A stretch of 64,000 nucleotides of DNA, taken from NCBI RefSeq assembly GCF_022807975.1, contig NZ_CP094358.1, positions 1,364,001 through 1,428,000 of the forward strand. Reading direction: 5' to 3'. A program made the position numbers and the translations under genes. Below are positions 1-10,300 of this stretch, one piece after another (the stretch's first letter is position 1; each line of letters begins with the position of its first letter). The notes beneath the pieces are model-generated. The model was given only the letters and a program-made list of their open reading frames with translations. It did not search any database and had not been told where the DNA came from. This DNA comes from Abyssalbus ytuae. GTDB taxonomy: Bacteria > Bacteroidota > Bacteroidia > Flavobacteriales > Flavobacteriaceae.

Positions 1-1
1 T

Positions 2-1483
2 ATCTCCCTGCATTCCTATTTCGCTACCATAATAAATTTGAGGAGTACCTCTTACCGTAGCTATAAGGGCAACAGCCATTTTGTATTTATCTATACTGCC
101 ATTGTAAATATGATTAAATCTTGCGGTATCATGGTTTTCTATAAATACCAACAAATTATTTATATCACGATACAGAAAATCATTTACAAAATTCTCATAA
201 ACTTTATACATGCCGTCACTCCATCCGGTATTATCTTCATTGAATACAGTTCCTATTGCATCATGTAATGTAAAGTCCATTACGGCAGGTAAATGGGTAT
301 TATAATTTTGTAAAGCTCCTATAGGACTATCTTTTTGCCAATAGGATATTTGTGCCTGATCATGCAACCATACTTCGCCTACAATATTAAAATGAGGGTA
401 TTCCTCCATAATAGCTTTGGTCCATTTTGCAATGCCTTCTTTATCATTATATGAATAGGTATCAACCCTAAATCCGTCTAAATTTGCATATTCAATCCAC
501 CAAATGGCATTTTGAATAAGATAATTTAAAACCAAAGGATGGCTTTGATTTAAATCGGGCATGGTTTTTACAAACCAGCCATCAACACAGTATTTTTTAT
601 CAATTTCGGATGTGTTCGGGTCATATTGAGTAGTCATACGGTAATTGGAATTGGCATAACCGGAAAACTGATGGATCCACTCATACGTTGGTAAATCCTT
701 AATCATCCAGTGTTCGGATCCCCAGTGGTTGGTTACATAATCCATTACCAGTTTCATATCCCGTTTATGCATCTCGTTTGCCAGGCGCTTATAATCTTCA
801 TTGGTTCCATAACGCGGATCTATTTTATAAACATCACTTTGGGCATACGTATGATATGAATACCGTTCATCATTATCTTCCAGAAGAGGTGTACTCCAAA
901 TAGTGGTAACTCCCAGTTCTTTTAAATAATCAAGATGATCTATAATACCTTCTATATCACCACCATGCCTTCCTCCGTCAAAGCTTCTGTCTACTTTTTC
1001 AGTAACATCAGGATGTGAATCATTAGATTCATTACCGTTTGCAAAACGATCGGGCATTAAGAGGTAAATCATATCCGATGAATCAAAACCTTTTCGTTGG
1101 GCCGAATTATCAGCTCTCTTTTTAAATTCATAAGCTTCCGAAAACCTGATTTTTCCTTTCTTTTTGAAATCAATTTTTACTTTACCCGGTGTAATACCGG
1201 TAGTTTGAACAGTTATAAAAAGATAATTCGGGTTTTCTGTTTTTGTAACATCCGAAATATTTACTCCGTTAATTTGAGGTTCATATTGAGAAATGTTTTT
1301 TCCGTAAACCATAAGCTGTAATTCACCAGCATTCATACCTGCCCACCAGAATGGAGGCTCCACTTTTACCGCTTGGGAAAAAGATAACAACGAACTAATT
1401 AAAGCTATACATAAAAAAACTTTACTCCGGTATGGCAGTGCATCCAGAGTAAGGAAGTGTTTTGGGTGTGATATTTTTTTCAT
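2..1483 (-). CDS. GH13 alpha-amylase / neopullulanase-like enzyme, C-terminus cut by window edge
   Basis: The reading frame opens at an ATG at 1483 and runs off the left edge after about 494 codons. The N-terminus is a signal peptide (hydrophobic run ending near SFSQA), so the product is exported. Residues about 38-130 resemble the N-terminal Ig-like domain of cyclomaltodextrinases. The GH13 barrel follows: MDYVTNH region, nucleophile Asp near residue 341 in GFRVDTYSYND, acid/base Glu near 370 in GEVWLH, and third Asp near 452 in ENHD. This matches SusA/neopullulanase-type enzymes that trim maltodextrins in the periplasm; the exact specificity is inferred. It starts 1 bp after the GH65 stop codon, so it is the fourth gene of a leftward operon. 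The C-terminal part is outside the window. Confidence 0.93.
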   Translation of the reverse strand, partial: MKKISHPKHFLTLDALPYRSKVFLCIALISSLLSFSQAVKVEPPFWWAGMNAGELQLMVYGKNISQYEPQINGVNISDVTKTENPNYLFITVQTTGITPGKVKIDFKKKGKIRFSEAYEFKKRADNSAQRKGFDSSDMIYLLMPDRFANGNESNDSHPDVTEKVDRSFDGGRHGGDIEGIIDHLDYLKELGVTTIWSTPLLEDNDERYSYHTYAQSDVYKIDPRYGTNEDYKRLANEMHKRDMKLVMDYVTNHWGSEHWMIKDLPTYEWIHQFSGYANSNYRMTTQYDPNTSEIDKKYCVDGWFVKTMPDLNQSHPLVLNYLIQNAIWWIEYANLDGFRVDTYSYNDKEGIAKWTKAIMEEYPHFNIVGEVWLHDQAQISYWQKDSPIGALQNYNTHLPAVMDFTLHDAIGTVFNEDNTGWSDGMYKVYENFVNDFLYRDINNLLVFIENHDTARFNHIYNGSIDKYKMAVALIATVRGTPQIYYGSEIGMQGD

Positions 1484-1484
1484 T

Positions 1485-3791
1485 TTATACAGTTGCAAGG
1501 TTACCGGGAGAAACTGTTATTTTTTCTCCATTAACTAATACATCAACCGGGTTATTACCTTCCAGCTTAAAGGAAGTTTTACCATGTTCTACGATAACTT
1601 TTACAATATTGTTCCTGAAATTAATTTTAAAAGTATATCCTTTCCACTCTTCAGGTATTTTAGGCTCAAAAGAAAGCATATCGTTTTTAATACGCATTCC
1701 TCCAAAACCTTCTACAATACTCATCCAGGTACCTGCCATGGAAGTAATGTGCAAACCTTCGTGGACTTCTTTGTTATAGTCATCCAAATCCAACCGGGAG
1801 GTTCTTAAATAAAATTTATAAGCCTGGTCCATTTTACCTAAAGCTGCTGCCTGAATACTGTGCACACATGGTGAAAGAGAAGATTCATGAACAGTAAACG
1901 GCTCATAAAAGTTAAAATGACGTTCCAATTCTTCTTTAGTAAAATGATCTTCGAAAAAGTAAAACCCCTGTAGTACATCGGCTTGTTTGATATAAGGCGA
2001 ACGTAAAATCCTGTCCCATGACCATTTTTGATTTATAGGACGTTCTTCTTTGCTTAAGTTGTTTACCATTATTAGTTCTTTATCAAGAAAACCATCCTGC
2101 TGTAAATAGACATCATGTCCTGCAGAATAAGGGAAATACATGTTTTCAGCAACTTTAAGCCACTCCTGAACTTCGGCATCTGTTAAACGGGTTTTCCCCA
2201 TTATCCTTTCATAATCTTCGGGATAGCCTTCTTTAACTTTATTGATATGGGTAGCAGCAAATTTTATACACCACTGCGCAATATAGTTAGTATACCAGTT
2301 ATTGTTTACATTGTTTTCATACTCATTAGGCCCTGTAACACCAAGTATAACGTATTTGTTTTTTGCTGTTGAAAAATTAGCCCTTTGATGCCAAAAACGT
2401 GCTACACCAATCATTACCTCCAGTCCCATTTCCGGTATATAACTATAATCTCCCGTATATCTCAGGTAATTATAGATGGCAAATACAATGGCTCCGTTGC
2501 GGTGTATCTCTTCAAAGGTTATTTCCCATTCGTTATGACATTCCTCGCCGTTCATGGTTACCATGGGATACAGTGCTGCTCCGTTGGTAAAACCTAATTT
2601 ACCGGCGTTTTCTATAGCTTTTTCCAGGTGGTTATAACGATACTTTAACAAATTCCTGGCTACTTTTTCGTCTTTTGTGGCCATGTAAAAAGGAATACAA
2701 TAAGCCTCGGTATCCCAGTAAGTACTTCCCCCGTACTTTTCTCCTGTAAAACCTTTGGGACCTATATTTAACCTGGAATCATTTCCTAAATAAGTCTGAT
2801 TTAACTGAAAAATGTTAAACCTGATTCCCTGCTGGGCTTTTACATCGCCATCAATGGTAATGTCTGCCATTTCCCAAATTTTGCCCCAGGCTTCTTTTTG
2901 ATCTTCAAGCAATGCACTGTAACCCAGTGATATGGCTTTATTAATAATATTTTCAGAGGCTGAAATCAACTCGTCTTTTGCATGATTCATGGAGGTTACA
3001 TACCCTCCAAATTTGTAAACGGTTAACTCTTCATCCTGGTTAACTTCCTGTTTAAATTTTAACCCGATATACGTCTCACTTTTATTTATCTCTCCTGTCA
3101 GATTAAGGGTTTCTCCGTTTAAACTTACGGAAGACTGCATAAAAGTACCTACATGGAAATGGGTCTTAAGGGTTCTTGCCACTATTGCTGCAGTATTGTT
3201 TTCATGATGCACCTCAAGGGTTTCCCAAAACTTTTCTTCCCAGTTAGTATCTTTATTTTCTATTCCGCTGTCTAAATAAGGCTCTACAATTATTTCTGCT
3301 TTATTATTTAATGGGGTTACCGCATACTGTATGGCGCCCACTTCGCCTAATTTTAAACTTAAAAAGCGTTTGGAGGCCACTTTAATTTGTATTCCGTTAT
3401 TGAGTGTAGCAACAAAAATTCTTTGATACCATCCTTCTTTCATGTTTAGCTCCCTCCGGAAGTTTTCTACTTTTTTGCAAGTGTGTAAATCTAGTTCTTC
3501 TCCGTTTACCCAAACGTTAATACCTATCCAATTGGGAGCGTTTAATACTTTCGCAAAGTATTCGGGATAACCATTTTTCCACCATCCTACTTTGGTTTTA
3601 TCGGGATAATAAACCCCTGCAATATAGCTTCCCTGGAAGGTTTCTCCCGTATATTTTTCTTCAAAATTGGCACGTTGCCCCATGGCACCGTTACCCAGGC
3701 TGAATAAACTTTCCGATGACTCTACTTTTCCGGCATCAAAACCTTCTTCGATAAGGGCCCAATTATCCGCTACTATATAATCCTGATTCAT
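1485..3791 (-). CDS. GH65 maltose phosphorylase-type glycoside phosphorylase
   Basis: This 768-residue protein has the GH65 layout: N-terminal beta-sandwich, helical linker, (alpha/alpha)6 barrel with the catalytic acid, and a C-terminal sheet domain. The GPNEYENN segment, with Glu near residue 490, corresponds to the GPDEYH-type catalytic-acid motif. There is no signal peptide, so it is cytoplasmic. Family members split alpha-linked glucose disaccharides with phosphate into glucose and beta-glucose-1-phosphate. The adjacent beta-phosphoglucomutase, which uses that product, supports maltose phosphorylase. Kojibiose, trehalose or nigerose phosphorylase cannot be excluded from sequence alone. 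It lies 1 bp from pgmB and 1 bp from the GH13 gene. Confidence 0.93.
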   Translation of the reverse strand: MNQDYIVADNWALIEEGFDAGKVESSESLFSLGNGAMGQRANFEEKYTGETFQGSYIAGVYYPDKTKVGWWKNGYPEYFAKVLNAPNWIGINVWVNGEELDLHTCKKVENFRRELNMKEGWYQRIFVATLNNGIQIKVASKRFLSLKLGEVGAIQYAVTPLNNKAEIIVEPYLDSGIENKDTNWEEKFWETLEVHHENNTAAIVARTLKTHFHVGTFMQSSVSLNGETLNLTGEINKSETYIGLKFKQEVNQDEELTVYKFGGYVTSMNHAKDELISASENIINKAISLGYSALLEDQKEAWGKIWEMADITIDGDVKAQQGIRFNIFQLNQTYLGNDSRLNIGPKGFTGEKYGGSTYWDTEAYCIPFYMATKDEKVARNLLKYRYNHLEKAIENAGKLGFTNGAALYPMVTMNGEECHNEWEITFEEIHRNGAIVFAIYNYLRYTGDYSYIPEMGLEVMIGVARFWHQRANFSTAKNKYVILGVTGPNEYENNVNNNWYTNYIAQWCIKFAATHINKVKEGYPEDYERIMGKTRLTDAEVQEWLKVAENMYFPYSAGHDVYLQQDGFLDKELIMVNNLSKEERPINQKWSWDRILRSPYIKQADVLQGFYFFEDHFTKEELERHFNFYEPFTVHESSLSPCVHSIQAAALGKMDQAYKFYLRTSRLDLDDYNKEVHEGLHITSMAGTWMSIVEGFGGMRIKNDMLSFEPKIPEEWKGYTFKINFRNNIVKVIVEHGKTSFKLEGNNPVDVLVNGEKITVSPGNLATV

Positions 3792-3792
3792 T

Positions 3793-4440
3793 TTAATGAA
3801 GTTGATTGATGAATTTTTCTTTTATTTCTATAAAATTTGAAAATACCTGATCGGCATCAATAAGAACCCTTTTATCTCCTATACCAATGGAGGTCATTCC
3901 TGCTACATTGGCTGCTTCAATTCCTGCTTCGGAATCTTCAAACACAATACAATGTTCGGGTTTTACACCTATTTTCCGGGCGGCAATAAGAAAAACCTCG
4001 GGATCAGGTTTTGCTTTTGTAACACTATTACCGTCAACAATAGCATCAAACATATCGTACAGGCCTGTTTTCTTTAATATTTTGGGAGCATTTTTACTGG
4101 CTGAACCCAGGGCAACAGGACAACCTTCTTTTTTTAATTTCTCTATAAATTCATATACTCCGGGAAGTACATCCTTGCTGGTCATTTTGTTTACATACTG
4201 CAGGTAATCTTCATTTTTTTCAGTTGCCAGCTTTTCAAATTCATCTTCCGAAATAGTAGTTCCCGCCCAGTCCAGAATCTTTTTTAAAGAATCAACCCGG
4301 CTAACTCCCTTTAATTTTTCATTAAGGGCTTCAGTTAAATCAAAACCAAAATAACGGGCAGTTTTTTTCCATGCGAGAAAATGAAATTTGGCCGTATCTA
4401 CTATTACCCCGTCCAAATCAAAAATATATCCTTTCATCAT
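3793..4440 (-). CDS. pgmB: Beta-phosphoglucomutase (HAD family)
   Basis: A 215-residue HAD-superfamily enzyme of normal size for the family. The N-terminal FDLDGVIVDTA motif carries the nucleophile and acid/base aspartates, a helical cap domain follows, and FEDSEAGIEAA supplies the C-terminal acidic motif that binds magnesium. It interconverts beta-glucose-1-phosphate and glucose-6-phosphate in the cytoplasm, feeding the product of the neighbouring GH65 phosphorylase into glycolysis. Two consecutive ATG codons are possible starts (4440 and 4437). It lies 9 bp after the MFS gene and 1 bp before the GH65 gene, so co-transcription is very likely. Confidence 0.95.
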   Translation of the reverse strand: MMKGYIFDLDGVIVDTAKFHFLAWKKTARYFGFDLTEALNEKLKGVSRVDSLKKILDWAGTTISEDEFEKLATEKNEDYLQYVNKMTSKDVLPGVYEFIEKLKKEGCPVALGSASKNAPKILKKTGLYDMFDAIVDGNSVTKAKPDPEVFLIAARKIGVKPEHCIVFEDSEAGIEAANVAGMTSIGIGDKRVLIDADQVFSNFIEIKEKFINQLH

Positions 4441-4449
4441 TTTTTTTAA

Positions 4450-5784
4450 TTAGATTGTTTTATCGTCTACATCTTTCACTCTTGATACTAATACCGCCGC
4501 TAACAAAAATGAAAAACCACTTGTTAATATTGCATATATGGGATTTCCGTCATATAGATATTTTACCAAAGGCCCTCCTATAAGGGCATTCACAATTTGA
4601 GGAATAACTATAAAGAAGTTGAAGATACCCATATACACTCCCATTTTTTTAGGGGGTATTGATCCTGCAAGTATTGCATAGGGCATGGCCAGAATACTGG
4701 CCCAGGCTATACCTACAGCAACCATTGATAAAATAAGCCAGTTTTCATCAGGGGCAAAATAAACTGAAATAAGCCCCAGGCCACCAATTATTAATGATAA
4801 CGTATGTGTGCGCTTTCTTCCTATTTTATAGGCAATAGTAGGAAGGAAAAAGGCAAATACTGCCGATACAGCGTTATAAACACCAAATAAAATTCCCACC
4901 CAGTCACCAGCATTTTGGTAAGTGCTACTGTGCGTATCTTCTAAAGATAGTCCGTATATGTGGTGTGCGATGGCAGGAGTGGTAAAAACCCACATGCCGA
5001 ATAATCCAAACCATGAAAAAAACTGTACCCAGGAAAGCTGGCGCATGGTTAAAGGCATCTTTTTAAAATCGGAAAAAATATCAAGCAGGCTTGACTTTTC
5101 CTCTTCCGGTTCTGCTTCTTCATCAAATCCGGCCAGCTCTTCCGGCGTGTATTCTTTAGTACCAAACACAGTGACCAGAATACTGCCCACCAATACTACT
5201 GCCCCAATTATAAATGACAATAATAAATTAAGAGGAACTTTACCCACCTCTGCTTCATTTGAAAAACCAAACCAATGGTTTAAAACATACGGCAGCCACG
5301 AGCCTATTACTGCCCCTATACCTATTAAAACGGTTTGAATACTAAACCCTAACGTTCTTTGATCGGAAGGAAGATTGTCGGCCACCAAAGCCCGGAAAGG
5401 CTCCATCGCTATATTAAACGAGGCATCCATAATCATTAACATCCCTGCTCCTACCCATAGTGCCGGCATAAACGCAGTAAACAAATCGGCATTTGGCATT
5501 AATACCAGGCCAAGGGAAGCTAAAAGGGAACCTACAAGAAAATAAGGCCTTCTACGTCCTAATCTTGTCCATGTCCTGTCGCTGTAATAACCAATAATAG
5601 GCTGTACTATTAAACCTGTTAACGGTGCAACAAGCCAGAACCACGACAGTTCATGTACATCGGCACCAAAAATTTGTAAGATACGGCTTGCATTTGCATT
5701 TTGAAGGGCAAATCCCATTTGTATTCCCAGGAACCCGAAACTCATGCTCCAGATTTCCCAGAAACCTAAATTACGCTTCTTCAT
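4450..5784 (-). CDS. MFS (GPH/SUC-type) sugar transporter, likely maltose importer
   Basis: A 444-residue inner-membrane protein with about 12 hydrophobic segments and a charged central loop (AEPEEEKSS). The early WSMSFGFLGIQMGFALQNA stretch and the GYYSDRTWTRLGRRRPY loop are typical of the glycoside-pentoside-hexuronide/sucrose-maltose branch of the major facilitator superfamily. It is the first gene of the leftward operon ahead of pgmB, GH65 and GH13, so it most likely brings maltose or short maltodextrins from the periplasm into the cytoplasm for phosphorolysis. The substrate is inferred from the neighbours. Confidence 0.92.
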   Translation of the reverse strand: MKKRNLGFWEIWSMSFGFLGIQMGFALQNANASRILQIFGADVHELSWFWLVAPLTGLIVQPIIGYYSDRTWTRLGRRRPYFLVGSLLASLGLVLMPNADLFTAFMPALWVGAGMLMIMDASFNIAMEPFRALVADNLPSDQRTLGFSIQTVLIGIGAVIGSWLPYVLNHWFGFSNEAEVGKVPLNLLLSFIIGAVVLVGSILVTVFGTKEYTPEELAGFDEEAEPEEEKSSLLDIFSDFKKMPLTMRQLSWVQFFSWFGLFGMWVFTTPAIAHHIYGLSLEDTHSSTYQNAGDWVGILFGVYNAVSAVFAFFLPTIAYKIGRKRTHTLSLIIGGLGLISVYFAPDENWLILSMVAVGIAWASILAMPYAILAGSIPPKKMGVYMGIFNFFIVIPQIVNALIGGPLVKYLYDGNPIYAILTSGFSFLLAAVLVSRVKDVDDKTI

Positions 5785-5810
5785 TATCGTAATGTGTTAA
5801 TTAAACATAC

Positions 5811-5830
5811 GATAAGCGCTATGACTTATC
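5811..5830. promoter_or_regulatory. Inverted repeat upstream of the MFS-pgmB-GH65-GH13 operon
   Basis: GATAAG and CTTATC (6-bp arms, 8-bp spacer) sit about 27 bp upstream of the MFS start codon, in the 275-bp gap between the lacI gene end and this operon. The position fits an operator or promoter-proximal site. It differs from the CGAAAACG-type palindromes upstream of the susC genes, so a different regulator, or none, may use it. The rest of the gap shows nothing I can name. Confidence 0.35.
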
Positions 5831-6059
5831 AAAACTTATTGTTGAGAAGTAAAAATGCTAAGTCTTGAGCTGCCAAAGATACTACTTTTATTAAAAATAT
5901 CAATAATTTATTGTTATGTTTCCTGAAACAGAAAAAGCCGGCTGCAAGGTTGGAAGCACGGAGTTCCATCACATAAATCATACATTCTAATTAACCGCTA
6001 ATTAATTTACGAGTCATCAATTACGATTTACATTACGAAAATATTCTGCATTCCTGAAG

Positions 6060-7082
6060 CTAGTACGGCCGGGTAGATTCCCTTTCTACAATAGTGGTTT
6101 TTATTACTTCTGTCCGATAATGCTCTTCTTCTTCAATTTCTTCCAATTTATCAATAAGCATTCTGGCAGCAATGTTTCCCATTTCAAACCCGTGTTGATT
6201 CACGGTGGTTAAGCGAGGGTAAAAGTGTTTGGACAAAAGCCCGTCGGTAAAGCCTATAAAAGATATATCATTAGGTATTTTATACCCGGTTTTTATGGCT
6301 TCGCGCATGGCTGTAACAGCAAAAATTTCATTAACAGCCAGTACCCCGTCAAACTTTTCTCTTTGAAACAAATCGGCAATAGGCTCCTGGCAATAATCCA
6401 TATCATCAATTTTTAATACCAGATTTTCATCATATTCAATTCCGGAATCTTCCAGGGCATTTTTATATCCCATGGTTCTTAACTTTCCAACGCTTAAATA
6501 ATCGGCCGTACTAATAAGTGCTATCTTTTTACAACCTATATCCAACAAGTATTTAACTGCTTTGTAAGCACCTTGCGCATCATCAACTATTACTTTATCA
6601 CAGTATATTTCGTCAGACACTCTATCAAACATCACCAAAGGCATTCCCTGGTTTATTACCTCCCGCAAATGATGAAAATCCCTTCTTTTTTGTGTATCCT
6701 TGGAGAGGGAAATTATAAACCCGTCTATACTACTATTGGCAAGGGTTTCCATATTTATGACTTCTTTATCAAAAGACTCATCAGAGAGACATACAATTAC
6801 ATTGTACCCTGCTTCGTTGGCTACCTTTTCTATACCTGTTATAACTGTGGTAAAAAAATGGTGAACTATTTCAGGAATAATAACCCCTATATTTTTTGTT
6901 TTCCTGTTTTGCAAGCTAATTGCTATACTATTTGGTTTATAATTATAAAGTTTGGCAAAAGCCTGAATTTTTTCAGTGGTTTCCTGTCCTATTTCTTTAC
7001 TGTTCCTTAATGCTTTTGACACTGTGGAAACCGAGACACCCAACTCTTTTGCAATTTGCTTTAACGTAACCCTTCTTTTCAT
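6060..7082 (-). CDS. LacI/GalR-family transcriptional regulator (copy 1)
   Basis: A 340-residue regulator. The N-terminal helix-turn-helix (VTLKQIAKELGVSVSTVSKA) is followed by the hinge helix and a periplasmic-binding-protein-like sensor domain from about residue 62 (IGVIIPEIVHHFF) to the end. A longer frame begins at a TTG at 7094, but the ATG at 7082 is preferred because it aligns with the start of the paralogous regulator at 18320. The gene is divergent from susC1 and next to the maltose operon, so it probably senses a maltodextrin-related ligand and controls both directions. A candidate operator lies in the shared upstream gap at 7183-7198. Confidence 0.95.
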   Translation of the reverse strand: MKRRVTLKQIAKELGVSVSTVSKALRNSKEIGQETTEKIQAFAKLYNYKPNSIAISLQNRKTKNIGVIIPEIVHHFFTTVITGIEKVANEAGYNVIVCLSDESFDKEVINMETLANSSIDGFIISLSKDTQKRRDFHHLREVINQGMPLVMFDRVSDEIYCDKVIVDDAQGAYKAVKYLLDIGCKKIALISTADYLSVGKLRTMGYKNALEDSGIEYDENLVLKIDDMDYCQEPIADLFQREKFDGVLAVNEIFAVTAMREAIKTGYKIPNDISFIGFTDGLLSKHFYPRLTTVNQHGFEMGNIAARMLIDKLEEIEEEEHYRTEVIKTTIVERESTRPY

Positions 7083-7182
7083 TTTTTTTGCCAAATTGAT
7101 ATTTATATACGGATTAAATTTATGATATCATAAATTAAGTCATTTTTATTAAAAATACTTCAAAAACCAAAAAGTTTTTAAC

Positions 7183-7198
7183 ACTCAAGCGTTTTCGT
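7183..7198. promoter_or_regulatory. Candidate LacI-type operator upstream of susC1
   Basis: This 16-bp site, with right half CGTTTTCGT, matches 13 of 16 positions of the perfect palindrome found upstream of susC2 (18426-18441). It sits in the divergent gap between lacI copy 1 and susC1, about 120 bp before the susC1 start. Its left half is degenerate. Assignment to either LacI protein is inference. Confidence 0.6.
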
Positions 7199-7316
7199 AA
7201 AAACTATTAACATCCACGGTTTCTTCTTAACATTTTCTTTACATACATTTAAACCGAGAAGTAAAAATACAAGCTGATTTTTTTAAAAAAGTTCTAACAA
7301 AATTAATATTTATTGT

Positions 7317-10300
7317 ATGAAAACAGTACGAATGTACCAACTGTTTTTGATGTTATTTATTTCGAGTGGAATATATGCACAAATGACGGTTAGTGGAACT
7401 GTAACAGAACAAGCTACCGGCACCCCTTTACCAGGAGTGAATGTTGTTATTAAAGGAACAACTACCGGTGCAACCACAGATTTTGACGGTAATTATGCAA
7501 TTACCGCACAAAACGGAGACACTTTGGTGTTTTCCTACATTGGATTTCAAACCCAGGAAATGGTAGTTGCATCCAATGTGCTTAATGTAACCTTGGTAGA
7601 AGATCTACAACAACTGGGAGAAGTAGTTGTTATAGGTTACGGAACAGTAAGCAAAGAAGATGCTACAGGTTCGGTAGATGTAATATCTACAAAAGATTTT
7701 AATAAAGGTGCCATTGTTTCTACCGACCAGCTCCTTAACGGTAAAGCAGCCGGTGTACGTATTACCAGTGCAGGAGGATCGCCGGATTCGGCTCCGAATA
7801 TAAGAGTAAGGGGGGGCGCATCGTTAAATGCAGAGAATAACCCTCTTATTATTATTGACGGTATCCCTATTGGCAATGTAAGCCCTGCCGGGGTAAGTAA
7901 CCCTTTAACTCTTGTTAACCCAAATGATGTTGAAAGCTTTTCTATATTAAAGGATGCATCTGCAACAGCCATTTACGGTTCAAGAGCTTCAAACGGGGTA
8001 ATTATAATTACTACTAAGAAAGGAACTGCAGGTACTACTAAATTTAACTTCTCTTCGGATGTTTCTGTAAGTAACCCCGGAGACGGACTGGATATGATGA
8101 CCAGCGAAGAGTACATAAGGTTTATTCAGGAATACCATCCTAAGTTAGTTGATGACCTGGGAGTACCTTCAGGATCGGTAATTACCAATGAAGCGGTGGC
8201 TCGAACCCTTAACGGAAGGGATATTTATGATACTGACTGGAGGGATGCAGTTTTCAGAACCGCTTTAACCTCTAACAACAATTTTAGCGTAAGGACCAAT
8301 TTATTTGATAAAATACCTTTTAGAGCTTCATTAGGTTACACCAACAGTGAAGGGGTAGTTAAAACCGATGATTATGAAAGGGTAAGTGCATCGATAAAGC
8401 TTACTCCCACATTACTGGATGACAAATTAAAAATTGATTTTAATGCTAAAACCATCTATGCCGATAAAAATGCCATAGATGCTGATGCAGCGTTAGCAGG
8501 CGCAATTGTTTTTGACCCTACCAAGCCGGTTTACAATATATCTCCGGATAACAGGTTTGGAGGCTATTACTCAAACACTACAGTAGATGGCAACAGACTT
8601 ATTCTGGATGGCCAATGGAATCCTTTAGCCATATTGCAACAACGAAGCAGACCAGAAAGAGTGGTGAGGTTCTTAGGAAATGTAGAGTTTGATTACACCA
8701 TGCCTTTTTTACCGGAATTAAAAGCAGTTGTAAACCTTGGTTTAGATGCTTCCAAAGCAAAAATAAAGGAGACTTATACAGACAATGCTTTAAATACCTA
8801 TAAGTTTGACGGGGAAAACAATGATATTAACACAAATTATGTTTTTAATCCGGGAGTACATTACAAAGAGAGGCAACATATAACTAATACTACTTTAGAT
8901 GCTTATACCCAGTATTCTAAAACTTATGAAAATACATTTATAAGGAAATTCGACGTACAGGGAGGTTATTCTTATCAGAATTTTAAAAACGACGGAAATA
9001 AAGACATTTTTGATTACGACACCTATGATGTTGACACCGATGGAACACCCGCTACAGGTTTAAGATTCCAGGTCATAAACCCTGATAATCCTAATAACCA
9101 ATATTATAATGTATTAAACCTACAGTCATTTTTTGGAAGAACTAATATTGATATCCTCGACAGATATCTATTAACTTTCTCTTTCAGGGCTGATGGTTCA
9201 TCTTTATTCTCTAAAGATAACCGATGGGGTTATTTCCCTGCTGCTGCGTTAGCATGGAAAATTTCAAGTGAATCTTTTATGGAAGGCTCAACCTTTTTTA
9301 ATGAGTTAAAATTAAGGTTAGGCTGGGGTAAAACAGGACAGCAGGATATAACCGGAGTTGTTGGGTACTACCCTTCAATCCCTTTATTTCAGGCAGGTGA
9401 CCCAAACAGTCAGTATTTATCCGGCTCTTCTTTATACTCGGCTGTAGCTTTTAATCCCGATTTAACCTGGGAAAAAACCACTACTTACAATGCCGGTATA
9501 GATTTTAATTTATTCAAAAACGGGCTACTTTCAGGATCATTTGATGTATACAAAAGAGAAACTACCGATTTGCTGGCAGACGTACCGGTACCTCCGGGAC
9601 AAGCTTTTTCAAGCAATTTTATTGACAATGTAGGTAAAACCGAAAGTGAAGGGTTTGAGCTAAATTTAATTTTAAATCCGGTACAAACCGATAACCTGAC
9701 CGTAAGCATTAACTCTAATTTATCATACAACAATACAGAAGTAACCAATTTGAACGACTTGCCAAGCATTCCTGCCGGGGGTGATTTAAGAGGCACAGGC
9801 ACCTATCTTAAGCGTCATGCTGTTGGTGAACAGGCAGGTAGTGCCTTTGTATTCAAACAAATTTATGACGTGGATGGTAATCCAATACCAAACGGCTTTG
9901 CCGATTTGAACGGTGATAATGTAATTGATGAAAGCGATCGTTACTTTAAGCAAATTGCACCCAACTGGACCTATGGTTTCGGTATAAACGTAAATTACAA
10001 AAACTGGGATCTAAGCTCAAGTTTCAGAGGACAAGTTGGAGGTAATATATACAACTTAAACAAATTAAACTACGGCTTTATACAAAGTGCCGTACCGGTA
10101 AACAGCAGCAGTATTACCAATGTGTTAAACTTTTATGATGGGGAGGCAAACCCAATATTCGACAATGTACAGGGAAATATCCAGTTCTCTGATTACTTCC
10201 TGGAAGATGCTTCTTTCCTGCGTTGCGATAATATTGCTTTAGGGCACAGATTTGACAATATGATTAAAAATGCAACTTTAAGATTATATGGTGCCGTTAG

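Noticed and set aside
1097-2597. Plus-strand ORFs overlapping the GH13 and GH65 genes
   Set aside because: They are antisense shadows of strongly supported minus-strand enzymes and show no family features.
7083-7094. TTG start of lacI copy 1
   Set aside because: The ATG at 7082 matches the start of the paralogous regulator.
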